Notes under the pieces: generated by a model
The model's input: only the letters and a program-made list of their open reading frames with translations
The model's database searches: none
What the model was told of the DNA's origin: nothing
Assembly: GCA_016720425.1 (NCBI GenBank)
Contig: JADKKQ010000009.1
Span: forward strand, 151,487-215,486
Length of the DNA: 64,000 nt
Source of the DNA: Betaproteobacteria bacterium
Lineage (GTDB): Bacteria > Pseudomonadota > Gammaproteobacteria > Burkholderiales > Casimicrobiaceae
Direction of reading: 5' to 3'
In this document: in pieces, positions 25,874 through 35,065 of the stretch
Position numbering within the stretch: the stretch's first letter is position 1
Layout of the letters: every line of letters begins with the position of its first letter
Program-made: the position numbers and the translations under genes

Positions 25874-25969
25874 GGAATCGAGGTGGTTGCTTGAAAGTCA
25901 GTAATCAGATACTATCTTACCGAAGCAGCCATCGTTTGGCAAGCCTTACATCCAACGGAGCACGAGACC

Positions 25970-26575
25970 ATGCCCTTCCCGGAGTTTTTCGACGCCGCAC
26001 CGCGGATTACCGTCCGCGACCCGCTCGCCCGTTTTCTGGGCGCAGCCGACGACGGCGTCATCGAATATGTTTACGCGGATGTGGTGAAGCTTGCCGGGCA
26101 CTCCTGCCCGACCGTCGCCTCCGCCTACCTGATGACCCGCGCCGCATTGGGTTCGCTCTATCCGGACGCGCTCCCCGAGCGCGGTGGCATTCGGGTCGAA
26201 TTGCGCGACGATCGGCTGGAGGGTGCGACCGGGGTGGTCGCCAACGTTGCGACCTTTCTGACCGGCGCGACCCATGACACCGGGTTCAAGGGCATTGGCG
26301 GACGCTTCGACCGGCGCAACCTGTTGTTCTTCGGCGTCGACATCCCGGGGCAGCTCCGTTTCACGCGCACTGATACCGGCGCTGCCCTCACGGTGTCCGC
26401 TCGGCTCGACCGCGTGCCCGCCGATCCGCGGATGGTTCCCCTCCTGCAGCGTTGCCTCGCAGGCGCGGCCACGACCGACGAGGCGACGCGTTTCCAATCG
26501 CTCTGGCAAGGCAGGGTCAGTTCCCTGCTCGTTGAGCACGCCGACGACCCGGAAATCATCGTCGTTCAACACTGA
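25970..26575 (+). CDS. FmdE-like protein
   Basis: 201-aa protein with the FmdE-family core VVKLAGHSCPTVASAYLMTR (His44 and Cys46 as likely metal ligands) and a following about 100-residue alpha/beta region. In methanogens FmdE accompanies molybdenum formylmethanofuran dehydrogenase. In proteobacteria such proteins are stand-alone and of unknown role, often beside hemerythrin-like or DUF6448 genes, as here. The C-terminal segment ATRFQSLWQGR is duplicated in a downstream gene (27382-27411). Confidence 0.8.
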   Translation: MPFPEFFDAAPRITVRDPLARFLGAADDGVIEYVYADVVKLAGHSCPTVASAYLMTRAALGSLYPDALPERGGIRVELRDDRLEGATGVVANVATFLTGATHDTGFKGIGGRFDRRNLLFFGVDIPGQLRFTRTDTGAALTVSARLDRVPADPRMVPLLQRCLAGAATTDEATRFQSLWQGRVSSLLVEHADDPEIIVVQH

Positions 26576-26678
26576 GGTGATTCCTGAAAAACTCCTCACA
26601 AGCCGCTCGCCGCTGCTTTCCCCCTGCGCGGACACCGCGATGACGTTTCTCTCCATCCCCCACCAAGGAAAAACGATC

Positions 26679-27290
26679 ATGAATCTTCGCACCGGTATTC
26701 TTACAGTCTCCATCGCCGCACTCTTTGCATGGGCGGCTCCCGCATCGGCGCACTGCGACACGCTGGATGGACCGGTCGTCTCGGCCGCGCGCAAGGCGCT
26801 GGACACGGGTGACATCGACCTCGTGCTCGCGTGGACGCAAAAGAGCGGCGACAAGGAAATCCGCAATGCCTTCGACAAGGCGCGCGCCGTGCGCAAGGCA
26901 GGAGGTCAGGCCAAAGAACTCGCCGATACGTATTTCTTCGAAACACTGGTGCGCGTGCACCGTGCGGGCGAAGGCGCCTCCTATACCGGCTTGAAACCGG
27001 CGGGTGAGATCGAGCCCCCCATCGCTGCAGCGGACCTCGCGATCACAACCGGCAAACTGGAGCCCGTCGCCGACATGATCACCAAGCGTACACACTCGGG
27101 ACTGCATCAGCAGTTCGAGCCCGTAATGGCGACCCGATCCTACGACTCGAAGAATCTCGACGCGGCGCGCGCGAACGTCGGCGCGTACGTGCAGTACGTG
27201 CATTACGTCGAGGGACTCTACAACGCAGCGGGTGCTACGGCGGCGGAGCACGCACACGCCCCGGCCGACGCACATGCGCATACCGATTGA
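26679..27290 (+). CDS. DUF6448 family exported protein
   Basis: 203-aa exported protein from the ATG at 26679, chosen because AAGGA lies about 9 bp upstream and a Sec signal follows directly (MNLRTGILTVSIAALFAWAA, cleaved near ASAHC). The mature N-terminus is HCDTLDGPVVSAARKALDTG, the DUF6448 hallmark, with conserved RVHRAGEGASYTGLKPAG and a C-terminal VGAYVQYVHYVEGLY. It ends in a His-rich tail (AEHAHAPADAHAHTD), which suggests metal binding. The family function is unknown. It lies 103 bp after the FmdE-like gene. Confidence 0.82.
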   Translation: MNLRTGILTVSIAALFAWAAPASAHCDTLDGPVVSAARKALDTGDIDLVLAWTQKSGDKEIRNAFDKARAVRKAGGQAKELADTYFFETLVRVHRAGEGASYTGLKPAGEIEPPIAAADLAITTGKLEPVADMITKRTHSGLHQQFEPVMATRSYDSKNLDAARANVGAYVQYVHYVEGLYNAAGATAAEHAHAPADAHAHTD

Positions 27291-27300
27291 GGAGACGAGC

Positions 27301-28132
27301 ATGAAGCTGACTATTCCCGCACCGTTCCAGACCGAGCGTCACGCGCTGCATGCGCGCCTCGCTGCCCCCTCGGCCGGCGCAGCGACACGTTTCCAATCGC
27401 TATGGCAAGGCCGTGGCGTCATTCGAAATTGGCTATCTTCGCGGCGAGTGCAAGTGCTCCTCGCTATCACGTTGCTTGGTGTAGAGCGGATTTCCGCCCA
27501 CGTGTTTGGCGTCAGTCTGCTGCCGGGTCTCGGCGCAGAAACCGGGATGCTGCTGCTTTGGGGGATCGGCCACTGCGATACGTTGGACGGACCACTCGTG
27601 GCGCTCGCGAGGAAGGCGCTCGAGGATAACAACGTCAACCTAGTGCTTCCTTGGGTGCGCCCCGACGACGATCCTGAAATCCGGCATGCCTTCGATCACG
27701 CACAGGTTGTTCGCGATCTCGGGCCGGAAGCCCGGTCGCTGGCCGATCGGCATTTCTTGGAAACGCTCGTCCGCATTCATCGAGCCGGCGAAGGCGCGCC
27801 GTTCACTGGATTGAAGCCAGCAGGTCTCGACCTTGGACCCGCCGTCCCGGCCGCGGATCGCGCGCTGAAAACCGGCTCTGCCTGACGCGCTGGTCAAGCT
27901 GCTGGTCGACGCGGTGAGTGCCGGCGTGCATGCGCGTTTTCACACAGCGGCGGAGAGGCAGCGCTTCGATCCAAACGACGTGGCCGCCGGCCGCAGCTAT
28001 GTCGAAGCCTATGTGCCGTACGTTCACTATGTCGAACGGCTCTGGGAAGTGGCGACCGGGCCAGTCCACGGCCATCCCGCCGAGCATGAAGCCCAGGCGC
28101 ATCAGAGCGAACACGTGGCGCAACAACACTAA
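27301..28132 (+). pseudogene. Chimeric, frameshifted second DUF6448 gene
   Basis: This starts 10 bp after the intact DUF6448 gene and appears mosaic. Residues 1-20 (MKLTIPAPFQTERHALHARL) resemble the start of a hemerythrin-like protein. Residues 28-37 (ATRFQSLWQG) repeat the C-terminus of the FmdE-like protein. A membrane segment (VQVLLAITLLGVERISAHVF) follows, then the DUF6448 body (GHCDTLDGPLVALARKALED). A one-base insertion near 27880 brings a stop. The next frame carries on with the proper family end from about 27883 (DALVKLLVDAVSAGVHARF...VEAYVPYVHYVERLW) to 28132. It was probably assembled by recombination and is inactive. Confidence 0.65.
27382..27411 (+). repeat. 30-bp direct repeat of 26483-26512 (28 of 30 identical)
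   Basis: GCGACRCGTTTCCAATCGCT followed by MTGGCAAGGC occurs here and at 26483-26512, in the same reading frame in both places (ATRFQSLWQG). The first copy is the natural C-terminal region of the FmdE-like protein; this copy sits inside a gene where the peptide does not belong. Duplication or recombination between these points explains the chimeric gene. Confidence 0.7.
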
Positions 28133-28138
28133 GCAAAG

Positions 28139-28370
28139 GAAGAGAGTCCAGGACGGGCCCGGTGCCGATGTCATCCGCCTGATGAAGTTCGCGCCTGCTG
28201 ATCGCTTCCTTGCCGAACGGGAAGAACGAGAACTGGCCCATGACGAAGCAGGCTTTGCCCCACGGGATGCCAATGATCGTAATGTAGGCGACGATCCCTG
28301 CCAGCCACCGCGCCAGCCCCAAGAGGATCCCGCCAAGGACAAACCAGAGGAGATTGAGAATGGCGCGCAC
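28139..28370 (-). pseudogene. yccF: 5' fragment of yccF
   Basis: About 77 codons of a YccF-domain inner-membrane protein: MRAILNLLWFVLGGILLGLA, then RWLAGIVAYITIIGIPWGKA, CFVMGQFSFFPFGKEAISRR and DDIGTGPV. Near 28140 the match stops abruptly and the frame runs into sequence antisense to the DUF6448 remnant, which meets it tail to tail. The second half of the domain (another IIGIPFG-type repeat) is missing. A deletion junction between two convergent genes is the simplest reading. Confidence 0.7.
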
Positions 28371-28382
28371 GGCGACCGGCTA

Positions 28383-28843
28383 TTACTTGGGCTTGGCCGT
28401 CTTCTTGGCTGCCCCAAACTGATCAACCGTACCTTTGCTTCCCCGCTTCCCGATGCTGCGAAGCGCCGCCACCTTCGCCAGTTGCTCGGCGCGCGGACAG
28501 CCGTCTCGTGCTCCCAGTTGTAGATGGACTGGGCGCTCACGCCGAGGAGCTTTCCAAAGTCCTCCGCTGAAAGTCCAAGGCGCTCGCGCTGCACTCGCAG
28601 CCCCTTCGCACTAAATCGTGCGGGCTTGCCATTGTCGTCAGCGGGAACAACGGCAGGCGCCCCGAGGGTCTTGCGCGATAGCAATGCGACTTGGCGCGCG
28701 AGCTGTGCGACCTGCCGCTTCAACTCAGCAACTTCGCGGCGTTGCCGAATGGTCGCCCTCTTCGTCGGGTCGATTTGGCTTCGACTCTCCTTGCGGGAAA
28801 GCCTGATGATTTCCTCTTTGAGTACACTTCCAATGTTCGGCAT
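28383..28843 (-). CDS. XRE-family HTH regulator with a late frameshift
   Basis: It starts MPNIGSVLKEEIIRLSRKES at ATG 28843. An N-terminal helical region (TKRATIRQRREVAELKRQVA with QLARQVALL, likely coiled coil) precedes a Cro/C1-type HTH: GLRVQRERLGLSAEDFGKLL followed by GVSAQSIYNWEHETA. Just after the HTH, near 28502, a one-base loss shifts the frame. The alternate frame gives the expected end (PRAEQLAKVAALRSIGKRGS) and a Lys-rich tail stopping at 28383. As sequenced, the protein would continue out of frame for about 200 residues. The DNA-binding domain is complete. Confidence 0.65.
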
Positions 28844-28875
28844 TTCCGTCCTAAGTAATTGCGGCTGCCCGCACT

Positions 28876-29160
28876 CTACCAAACTCGGCGTAACGGTTGC
28901 TCCGGCAATAGGGCCGAGCGCACGGCGAAGGGGAATTCGCCGTGCGTGTCAGCAGATGCCAGCGCGCGAATCCGCGCAATATCGAGCACGCCTTTCGCCC
29001 CCCAGCCACGTTCGTCGGAGGGACCTTCGGGGCGAAACTGCCCGTAGACGTGACGTCCATTTTGGTTCAGTCGGTCCGATAGGAAACGCGATGCCAGCCG
29101 TTCCAACTCGGCACCCTGGGTAGCGACATGGTGCTCGGCGACCGACTCGGCATTTTGCTG
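28876..29160 (-). other. Unrecognised ORF fragment
   Basis: An open minus-strand frame without a convincing start encodes about 95 residues with a protein-like composition (ELERLASRFLSDRLNQNGRH, then VYGQFRPEGPSDERGWGAKG and VLDIARIRALASADTHGEFP), ending in a stop at 28876. I cannot assign a family. It may be the remains of a gene in the same decaying stretch as yccF and the XRE regulator. From 29161 to 29472 I see nothing. Confidence 0.3.
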
Positions 29161-29472
29161 CGCATTCGCTGATCCCTCAGATTAGATAGGACGACGTGGT
29201 CGAAAGGTTGCTCGAATCATCACACCGCAGACACGCAATGCCAGAGAGGGTCAGCCCGGCGGTCAGGACATTTTGCACGGCGCGCGTCCTTGTGGTGTCC
29301 CTTAGCCATCACCCTCGGCATCGATGCCAGAAGGGCGGCGAGCAAAAGACAGCCCGGCCATTAGCGCCCAGCTCACACGCCATTGACAATCGGAGCAGCA
29401 ATCGAATCACAATCAATCGGCTCCTGAGATGTATGCCTGAGGGTTAGCAAGGAACGTTGCCAGGGAACATCT

Positions 29473-29697
29473 TCATTTAAGTGCGCAGGCCCCCGGCCCT
29501 TGCGCGTAGGCGCACGATCCGCAGTAACCCGCTGCGGCGGGCGCTGCAGCGGCGGTCGACTTTGCCGTCGCAAAGACGGACAGCTTCTTGTCGCGCTCGG
29601 TTGAGTGGCAACTCGGGCAATCCGGAACGCTGCCCGAGCGCACCAGCGTCTCGAACGCTGTCCCGCATTGCTTGCACTCATATTCGTAGATGGGCAT
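29473..29697 (-). CDS. FmdB-type zinc-ribbon protein
   Basis: 74-aa protein with the FmdB/CxxC_CxxC_SSSS zinc ribbon: MPIYEYECKQCGTAFETLVR followed by SGSVPDCPSC (two CxxC pairs) and a Ser/Thr/Ala-rich linker. The C-terminal CGSCAYAQGPGAC carries further Cys. GGAG precedes the ATG. Family members are found across bacteria, often as regulators or assembly factors, with no defined reaction. From 29698 to 30002 I see no gene. Confidence 0.88.
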   Translation of the reverse strand: MPIYEYECKQCGTAFETLVRSGSVPDCPSCHSTERDKKLSVFATAKSTAAAAPAAAGYCGSCAYAQGPGACALK

Positions 29698-30002
29698 CTG
29701 CAACTCCTTCGTGGTCGACTGTACGACTCCATTACGATCCTGCCTATTCGTTCGCAGCCGTGCGTTGGCTCGGCAACGATTGGATTCCGGGCGTTGCCGG
29801 CCCATAGGTCGTATGGCCGCACCCACAAGGCCCACTCTCAGTTTCAAGGCTAGGTGCGACTGACACACGACTGTCGGTCTCGGTAGCAATGCGGCTATTT
29901 TAGAGAACATTGAGACCGCGTGTTCCCTTCTGTCACTCTTGCACACAAGTCATCACACTGCTTGTTCGCTTGCCCCGGTGACCCTCGAGCACCTGCGTCG
30001 AA

Positions 30003-30704
30003 TCAAACGTACTTCTTGTAGTACTTCCATTGCAGTCGCGACAAGACTCCGATCCCGGCAGCCATCACCCACGACCCACACTGCAACTCGAACGTCATCG
30101 GCACACAGACGTAGACGAACAGCGACAACCCGACGACACCCGCGATCGCGTACTTGGCGCGGTGATAGAGCGTCGCCGACTCCCTCCCCCCGGAATAGCG
30201 GCGGATCGAGCGCTCGACCAGCCCATCGATCATGCCCACGGCGTAGCCCAGCGCGACCGGCAGGATCGCCGACAGCCACAGGGCAAGCCGCAATCCATAC
30301 AGCTTGGTCGTCAGCATCGCCACCTGTAGCGTCGGCAACATCGATACGAAGAACCGCTGCACCGTCTGATCGAAGGGCGTGAGCTGGTGCGGATCAGCGA
30401 TGATGATCTGCTCGATCGCGGGGGCGACAAATAGCGCGTAATAGAGACCGTTCGCCCAAGCCACACCTTGAACTCTGAGGAACGGGATGCCATAGAGGCC
30501 GTCCACGGCCGCAGCCGTCGTGGCGATGGCCACTTCGAGAGGGCGGATGCCATCGGGCCAGATCTTGAACACCAGGAACCCGGCGATGACCCACGCCGCG
30601 AGCAACAGGCCGGCCAGCAACACGGTCAGGTAGGCCAAGTAGCGGAACGGCGCCGAGAACGCCCCGGCATAGCCGCCATGCAGCGTCGCCGCTCTAGAAG
30701 CCAC
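30003..30704 (-). CDS. DUF4400/TIGR03747-type conjugation membrane protein (TraJ-like)
   Basis: 233-aa polytopic protein. Its GTG start at 30704 overlaps the traD stop by 11 bp. Membrane segments include FRYLAYLTVLLAGLLLAAWV, MLTTKLYGLRLALWLSAILP and YAIAGVVGLSLFVYVCVPMT. LVERSIRRYSGGRESATLYH followed by RAKYA is a conserved cytoplasmic segment. In SXT/R391-like elements a DUF4400 gene (traJ) follows traI-traD exactly as here. Its role in transfer is supportive and not fully defined. Confidence 0.8.
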   Translation of the reverse strand: MASRAATLHGGYAGAFSAPFRYLAYLTVLLAGLLLAAWVIAGFLVFKIWPDGIRPLEVAIATTAAAVDGLYGIPFLRVQGVAWANGLYYALFVAPAIEQIIIADPHQLTPFDQTVQRFFVSMLPTLQVAMLTTKLYGLRLALWLSAILPVALGYAVGMIDGLVERSIRRYSGGRESATLYHRAKYAIAGVVGLSLFVYVCVPMTFELQCGSWVMAAGIGVLSRLQWKYYKKYV

Positions 30705-32761
30705 TGCCCTTCCCTTCCACGGTGAGACCGGACGCTGTCCCATGGTCCTGATGCGTGCGATACCGCTGCAACATGTCGCGCGCCATTTCCGCAAAGTCCT
30801 TCGGCAGCGTCGGGTCGCTCGCGCTGTCGGGCAACGGCATCCGCAGCTTGTAGAGTTGGCCCCCATCGATCAGCGCAAAGGCTTGGCCCTTGGGCAGATT
30901 GACCAGGTCGGCGGGCGTGAGCATCGGCACCCGCTCCGAAGCGATGCGATCCTCGTTGCGGCTGGCGAACTCGGCAAAGTCGCTCGGATCGTTGGTGTCG
31001 GTGGCCGAGGAGGCGGCAATCAGTGTCGTCAACCGCACCTCGTGCAGCTTGCGGGTGATGATCTCGGCGGTCTTTTCGTTGACGACGCGCAGGAAGACAC
31101 GGGAGTTGAAGTTGCCTTCGATCTGCTCGGCCTTGGCCCGGTTGCCGATCCTCGCTTCCACATCCGCCCAGGTCTGGGTATAGGCGGTGACCTGGTAGCC
31201 AGCGCCTCCCGCCTTGTTGACCATGGGGATGAACTCGTCGCCGATGAGATCGTTGAACTCGTCGGCGTGAATGGCCAGCCGGCGCGGACGCACCGCCTCC
31301 ACCTGGCCATAGCCCAGTCCGTGCTTGTAGACCTTGCCCGCCACGCTGGTGAGATCGGCGAACATGGCGTTGCCCACCGCCGTCGCCACCGCCGGGTCTT
31401 CCAGCGAATCGAGGCCGACATAGACGATGCCGCCGTTGTTCAGGATCGTCATCCAGTCGAACACCGGTCGCGGATCGTCCAGGTTCTCGTAGTCGGGCGA
31501 GACCAGGTCGGCGATCTCGCCGGTGGTCACTTTCTCCAGGAACGGATAGAGCGAGGCGACCAGCTTCTGGAAATAGGAGTTCTCGTAGGTGACCACCGAG
31601 GCCAGCGCACTGGCGGTCGAATCGTAGAGCTGTTTGCGTTTCACGTAGTCGAGCAGCTTCACCAGCTCGCCGCCGCGCGACTTGAGCGCCTTGTCCAGGC
31701 GGGTGTTGTCGATCTCGATGCCAGCGACCTCGGCGCGCCAGCCGGCGGCCTGCGGCTCTCGATCGAGCCAATGCATCAGGTAATCGAGAATCAGCGGCTC
31801 GAAGTTCTCGGCATAGCGGTGCAGCGCGCGGTAGCTGGGTTTGCGCCCCAGCGCCACCATCGCCCGCACCAGCCCGTTGACGTATTTCCAGACGAACTGC
31901 TTGAACGATTCGGCATCGCCGCCGCTGGGCATGTTGTTGGCGATCCGGGTGGCGACTTCGGTGATGCGCGCGAAGTCGCCGATCGGGTTGTAGCGCGCCG
32001 AATACTGCGGATAACCGAGATGAAAGAAGTGAAACTGCGCCAGCCGTCCGGCACGCTTGGCCTCGGCATAGACCCGACGAAACACGTCGGCGTCGCCCTT
32101 CGGGTCGAACACGATGACGGTTTCGCCACGCCGAATATCCTGCGCCACCAGCAATTCCAGAAAGCGCGATTTGCCGGTGCGGGTGGTCCCGACCACCACC
32201 ATGTGCCCGACCCGCTCCGCCAGCGGCAGATAGACCTCGCGCTCGTCCGGTTCGACACCGTGCAACGCCGGATCGCCCCCACTTCCGGCATCAGTGCGCC
32301 GGATTCCACCACGCAGTTTGGCGGGTCAACCGCGCCGCCCAGGCAAGCCGGGTGTGCTCGTGCCGGGACTCGAACCGGCGCGCCAGCCGATAGAGCCCCG
32401 CTGGTTCCCGGAAATGCGCAACCTCCGGCCGGCGCGAATCGACCAGCCGCTGGGTGTGCACGGCGGTCCAGCGGAAACCGCGGCCGAGGAACAACTGGTG
32501 GCGGGACCAGGGGATCCGATTGGCGGCCAGCGCGTAGTGCGGCGGTTGCCGGAGATGGCGTTGAAAGCGCAGCACCCGCTGCGCCTGCCCCTCGCGGCGC
32601 AGCGCATGCGCGAACAACAACGTCACGACCAGGAGCCCGGCGGTGGGGGTCAACATCAGGACCTCCGGCCAGGCGATCACCCCGCTCGCCGCCGCCAGCG
32701 ATGCGATCGCCGCGTAGCGCTCGACCGCAGGGCGAAACAGGTTCTCCAGGGGATAGGTCAT
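30694..32761 (-). CDS. traD: Type IV coupling protein TraD, frameshifted near the N-terminus
   Basis: Coupling ATPase that brings the relaxase-DNA complex to the secretion channel at the inner membrane. The N-terminal part starts at ATG 32761 (MTYPLENLFRPAVERYAAIA) and has two membrane segments in the first 60 residues. The ATPase part (30694-32265, 523 aa) has Walker A VVGTTRTGKSR, a Walker B-like RRLAIHADEFND, and the conserved FHLGYPQYSARYNPIGDF. The two parts are in different frames, joined across 32266-32292, where a C5 run (32276-32280) makes an indel likely. The ATG overlaps the traI stop (ATGA). Gene order traI-traD-DUF4400 is that of SXT/R391-like elements. Confidence 0.88.
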
Positions 32762-34668
32762 GCGGTGGGTTGCCCCCCGGCGTCCGGCGCGCGCTGCAGA
32801 TGCGGATTGGCCGGTGGCACCGGGGCGAAGAAGCGTTCCGGGTGCAGCACCACCACGCCGTTCAACGCTTTGCCGGGCTTGCCCTCGCGACCCGCCACGC
32901 GATAGGTGAGCACGCTCTTGTTGCGCGGCCCCTTGCGGTTCCAGCCCGCGCCGCACACCGCTCGCTGCACCGCCTTGCCCGGCCAGTCCCTGGCACCGCC
33001 TGGCTCCGCACTCGAAGCCGTCGGATGCGCTTCGGCATAGGCGCGAAAGACGCCCGGAGAAACGAGAAACAAGCCTTCAGTGACGAAATGCACCAGCGCT
33101 CCGCTTTCGTTATAGCGCAGCGACCTCCCCCCCCCCCTGCTGCACCCACGCCATGAACGCCACCGCCAGCGCGGATGGCTGTTTGTCTGGATCTTCGTGC
33201 AAGGCCGGCAATGGACCGATCGCCGGCGGCACCGGTGGCCCCCACGCGGACGAACGGGGCGAGGTCGGCTCCAGGCTCGCCGCATCGTCGGCCGGATCGA
33301 GCAACGCGGGCCGGTGTGGAGGCGAACGATGATGGGGCCAATGTGGTGTCGCAGCGGGCCGCCCGGAGCGGCCGCTCGCGCTCCCTGGCTGGCCGCCGCT
33401 GGCGTGGGCTCTGCCGCCGGCAGGACCACGATGCGCCCCTGCATGGGCGAGGGAAAGCCGGTTGCCTCCGGCCACAGGCGCGCCAACGGAAACCGCAGCA
33501 GCGTCAGTTCGTGGGCGTAATCCGCGCCCTCGACCCGGGCGCGCCAGACGGCGCCGCCGGTGGCCGGATTGGGTACCACCGCCCCGTATTCCTGCCAGAC
33601 ATCGAACAGGCGATCGTTCTTGTCCTCGCCGGGAACGGCGGTGTCGCCCTGGGCGTGCAGGAAGCGCCGCACCTCATCGGCGAGGCGCTTCGACACCAAC
33701 CAGACGGCGTCGTCGGCGACCCACCCGGCCGCGCCGTCGCGGTTGAGCGGCAACCAGGCGCCATCGGCCAGCATCTTGCGCAACGCGTCCATCAGACGTT
33801 CGATCAAGGGCACGTTGCGGGCACTGGCAAAGCGCTGCCGCGGGCCGGTCAGCAGATTGCGCCGCACCGATTCGCGGTCGCCCACCGCCACCAGTTCCGC
33901 CAGGGCGCCATCGCGCCGCTCGCCGCAGAGATACTCCGCCAGTTCCTGCAACAGCGCGCTCTCCTCCGCCAGCCACCCCAATACCGGCGTCGGCACGAAT
34001 TGCGGCAGCAAGACCAGCGGGAAGCGTCGGTGCGCGGCGTAGTCGCGGGCAGCGCCGTGGGCGAAGTCGACCCGATAACGCTCTGCCGCCAGCGCGGGTA
34101 GCGAACCCGCCAGCGGATTCCACACCGCGTTGGCGTGGGCGGGGGAGTCGTAGGTGATGCGCAAATCGTGTGCCGCCTTGCCGGTATCGTGCAGCAACGC
34201 CGCGACGAACACCGCATAGGTCCAGCGATGCTGCTGGCGCTGCTGGGCTTCGGTGGGCGCACCGGGCGGCAGCATCAGGCCCTGCCGCCGCTGCAGCGCG
34301 TGCTGGACGGTCTCCAGCGTGTGCAGCGCCATGCCGCCCGGCTGGGCGTGATGGTGCGACTCGGACGCCGGCAGCAATTGGGCGAATTCGAGGAAACGAT
34401 CGATCACCGGCGCGTAGTGGCGCTGGAAATTGTCCGCCGAGGCGTGCGCGTGATCCCCTATACGGGCGATCAGACCCCCCGCGTCCAGCCGCGTGATCAG
34501 CGTCGGGGCCCGCAGCACCGGCAACGTGTCGCCCTGAACGGAAGCGATCGATCCGCCGGCAATCGCACGGGCTGAACCCGCGGCGGCGACGTGCACACGC
34601 CGGTCGCCGGCAGCGTCGCGCCGACCCAGCGCCAGGCCGATCTGTCGGAGCCATCCCGCTGCGGTCAT
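32758..34668 (-). CDS. traI: HD-type (MOBH) relaxase TraI
   Basis: 636-aa relaxase that nicks oriT and stays bound to the transferred strand. The N-terminal HD-phosphohydrolase-like nuclease domain is recognised by SESHHHAQPGGMALHTLETV and AALLHDTGKAA, the TraI_2/MOBH signature. The C-terminal domain (DUF1528-like) includes YNESGALVHFVTEGLFLVSP and NKSVLTYRVAGREGKPGKAL. The frame is open throughout, but about 57 residues between 33312 and 33137 are nonsense. Another frame there encodes LLDPADDAASLEPTSPRSSA and AFMAWVQQGG. A lost C near 33312 and an 11-base G run (33127-33137) compensate each other. Confidence 0.88.
   Translation of the reverse strand: MTAAGWLRQIGLALGRRDAAGDRRVHVAAAGSARAIAGGSIASVQGDTLPVLRAPTLITRLDAGGLIARIGDHAHASADNFQRHYAPVIDRFLEFAQLLPASESHHHAQPGGMALHTLETVQHALQRRQGLMLPPGAPTEAQQRQQHRWTYAVFVAALLHDTGKAAHDLRITYDSPAHANAVWNPLAGSLPALAAERYRVDFAHGAARDYAAHRRFPLVLLPQFVPTPVLGWLAEESALLQELAEYLCGERRDGALAELVAVGDRESVRRNLLTGPRQRFASARNVPLIERLMDALRKMLADGAWLPLNRDGAAGWVADDAVWLVSKRLADEVRRFLHAQGDTAVPGEDKNDRLFDVWQEYGAVVPNPATGGAVWRARVEGADYAHELTLLRFPLARLWPEATGFPSPMQGRIVVLPAAEPTPAAASQGARAAAPGGPLRHHIGPIIVRLHTGPRCSIRPTMRRAWSRPRPVRPRGGHRCRRRSVHCRPCTKIQTNSHPRWRWRSWRGCSRGGGRSLRYNESGALVHFVTEGLFLVSPGVFRAYAEAHPTASSAEPGGARDWPGKAVQRAVCGAGWNRKGPRNKSVLTYRVAGREGKPGKALNGVVVLHPERFFAPVPPANPHLQRAPDAGGQPTA
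33127..33137 (-). repeat. G11 homopolymer tract inside traI
   Basis: Eleven consecutive G on the coding strand. One base fewer would restore the family reading frame on the downstream side. Tracts of this length slip easily in replication and in sequencing. Confidence 0.85.
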
Positions 34669-35065
34669 TGTTCGGTCGCCGGTCCAGGTCGCGGGTGACG
34701 ACGATGGAACATTGCAGCGACGAGCGCCAGCGGAAAAGCGTCAGCGAAGGTTGGGGTTTTCGAGGAAGGGGCGGAAGGTCAGCTGCCGTCATCTGTTCAG
34801 CCGAAATTCCACGTGACGGACAACGTCGACTGACCTCGAACGCACGCTCGCGCAAAGCCCGCGTGCAACCCAAGGTTTGACAGCCGCGGGATATTCTTGG
34901 ACCGTTCGGTTGGTAGCGCGGAAGTAGTTGCAGGGTCGCGGCTGGCCGGCTAGCGATTTCGGCCAACTGACATTCGCCACCGTCTGCGTTCGTCTTGCGT
35001 TCTGTACCCCGCGGTGTCGAAGTGTGCGGTCGGCGAGTGCAGGCGCAAAAGGGTGGCAGACCCAA
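34669..35065. other. Intergenic gap upstream of traI
   Basis: 397 bp between the relaxase and the next accessory gene, both on the minus strand. No gene is seen. By position it could hold the traI promoter and possibly oriT, but I find no nic-like motif or strong inverted repeat that I would call. Confidence 0.3.

Noticed and set aside
34669..35065. oriT next to traI
   Set aside because: The position is suggestive, but I could not identify a nic motif or a clear inverted repeat, so no feature is called.
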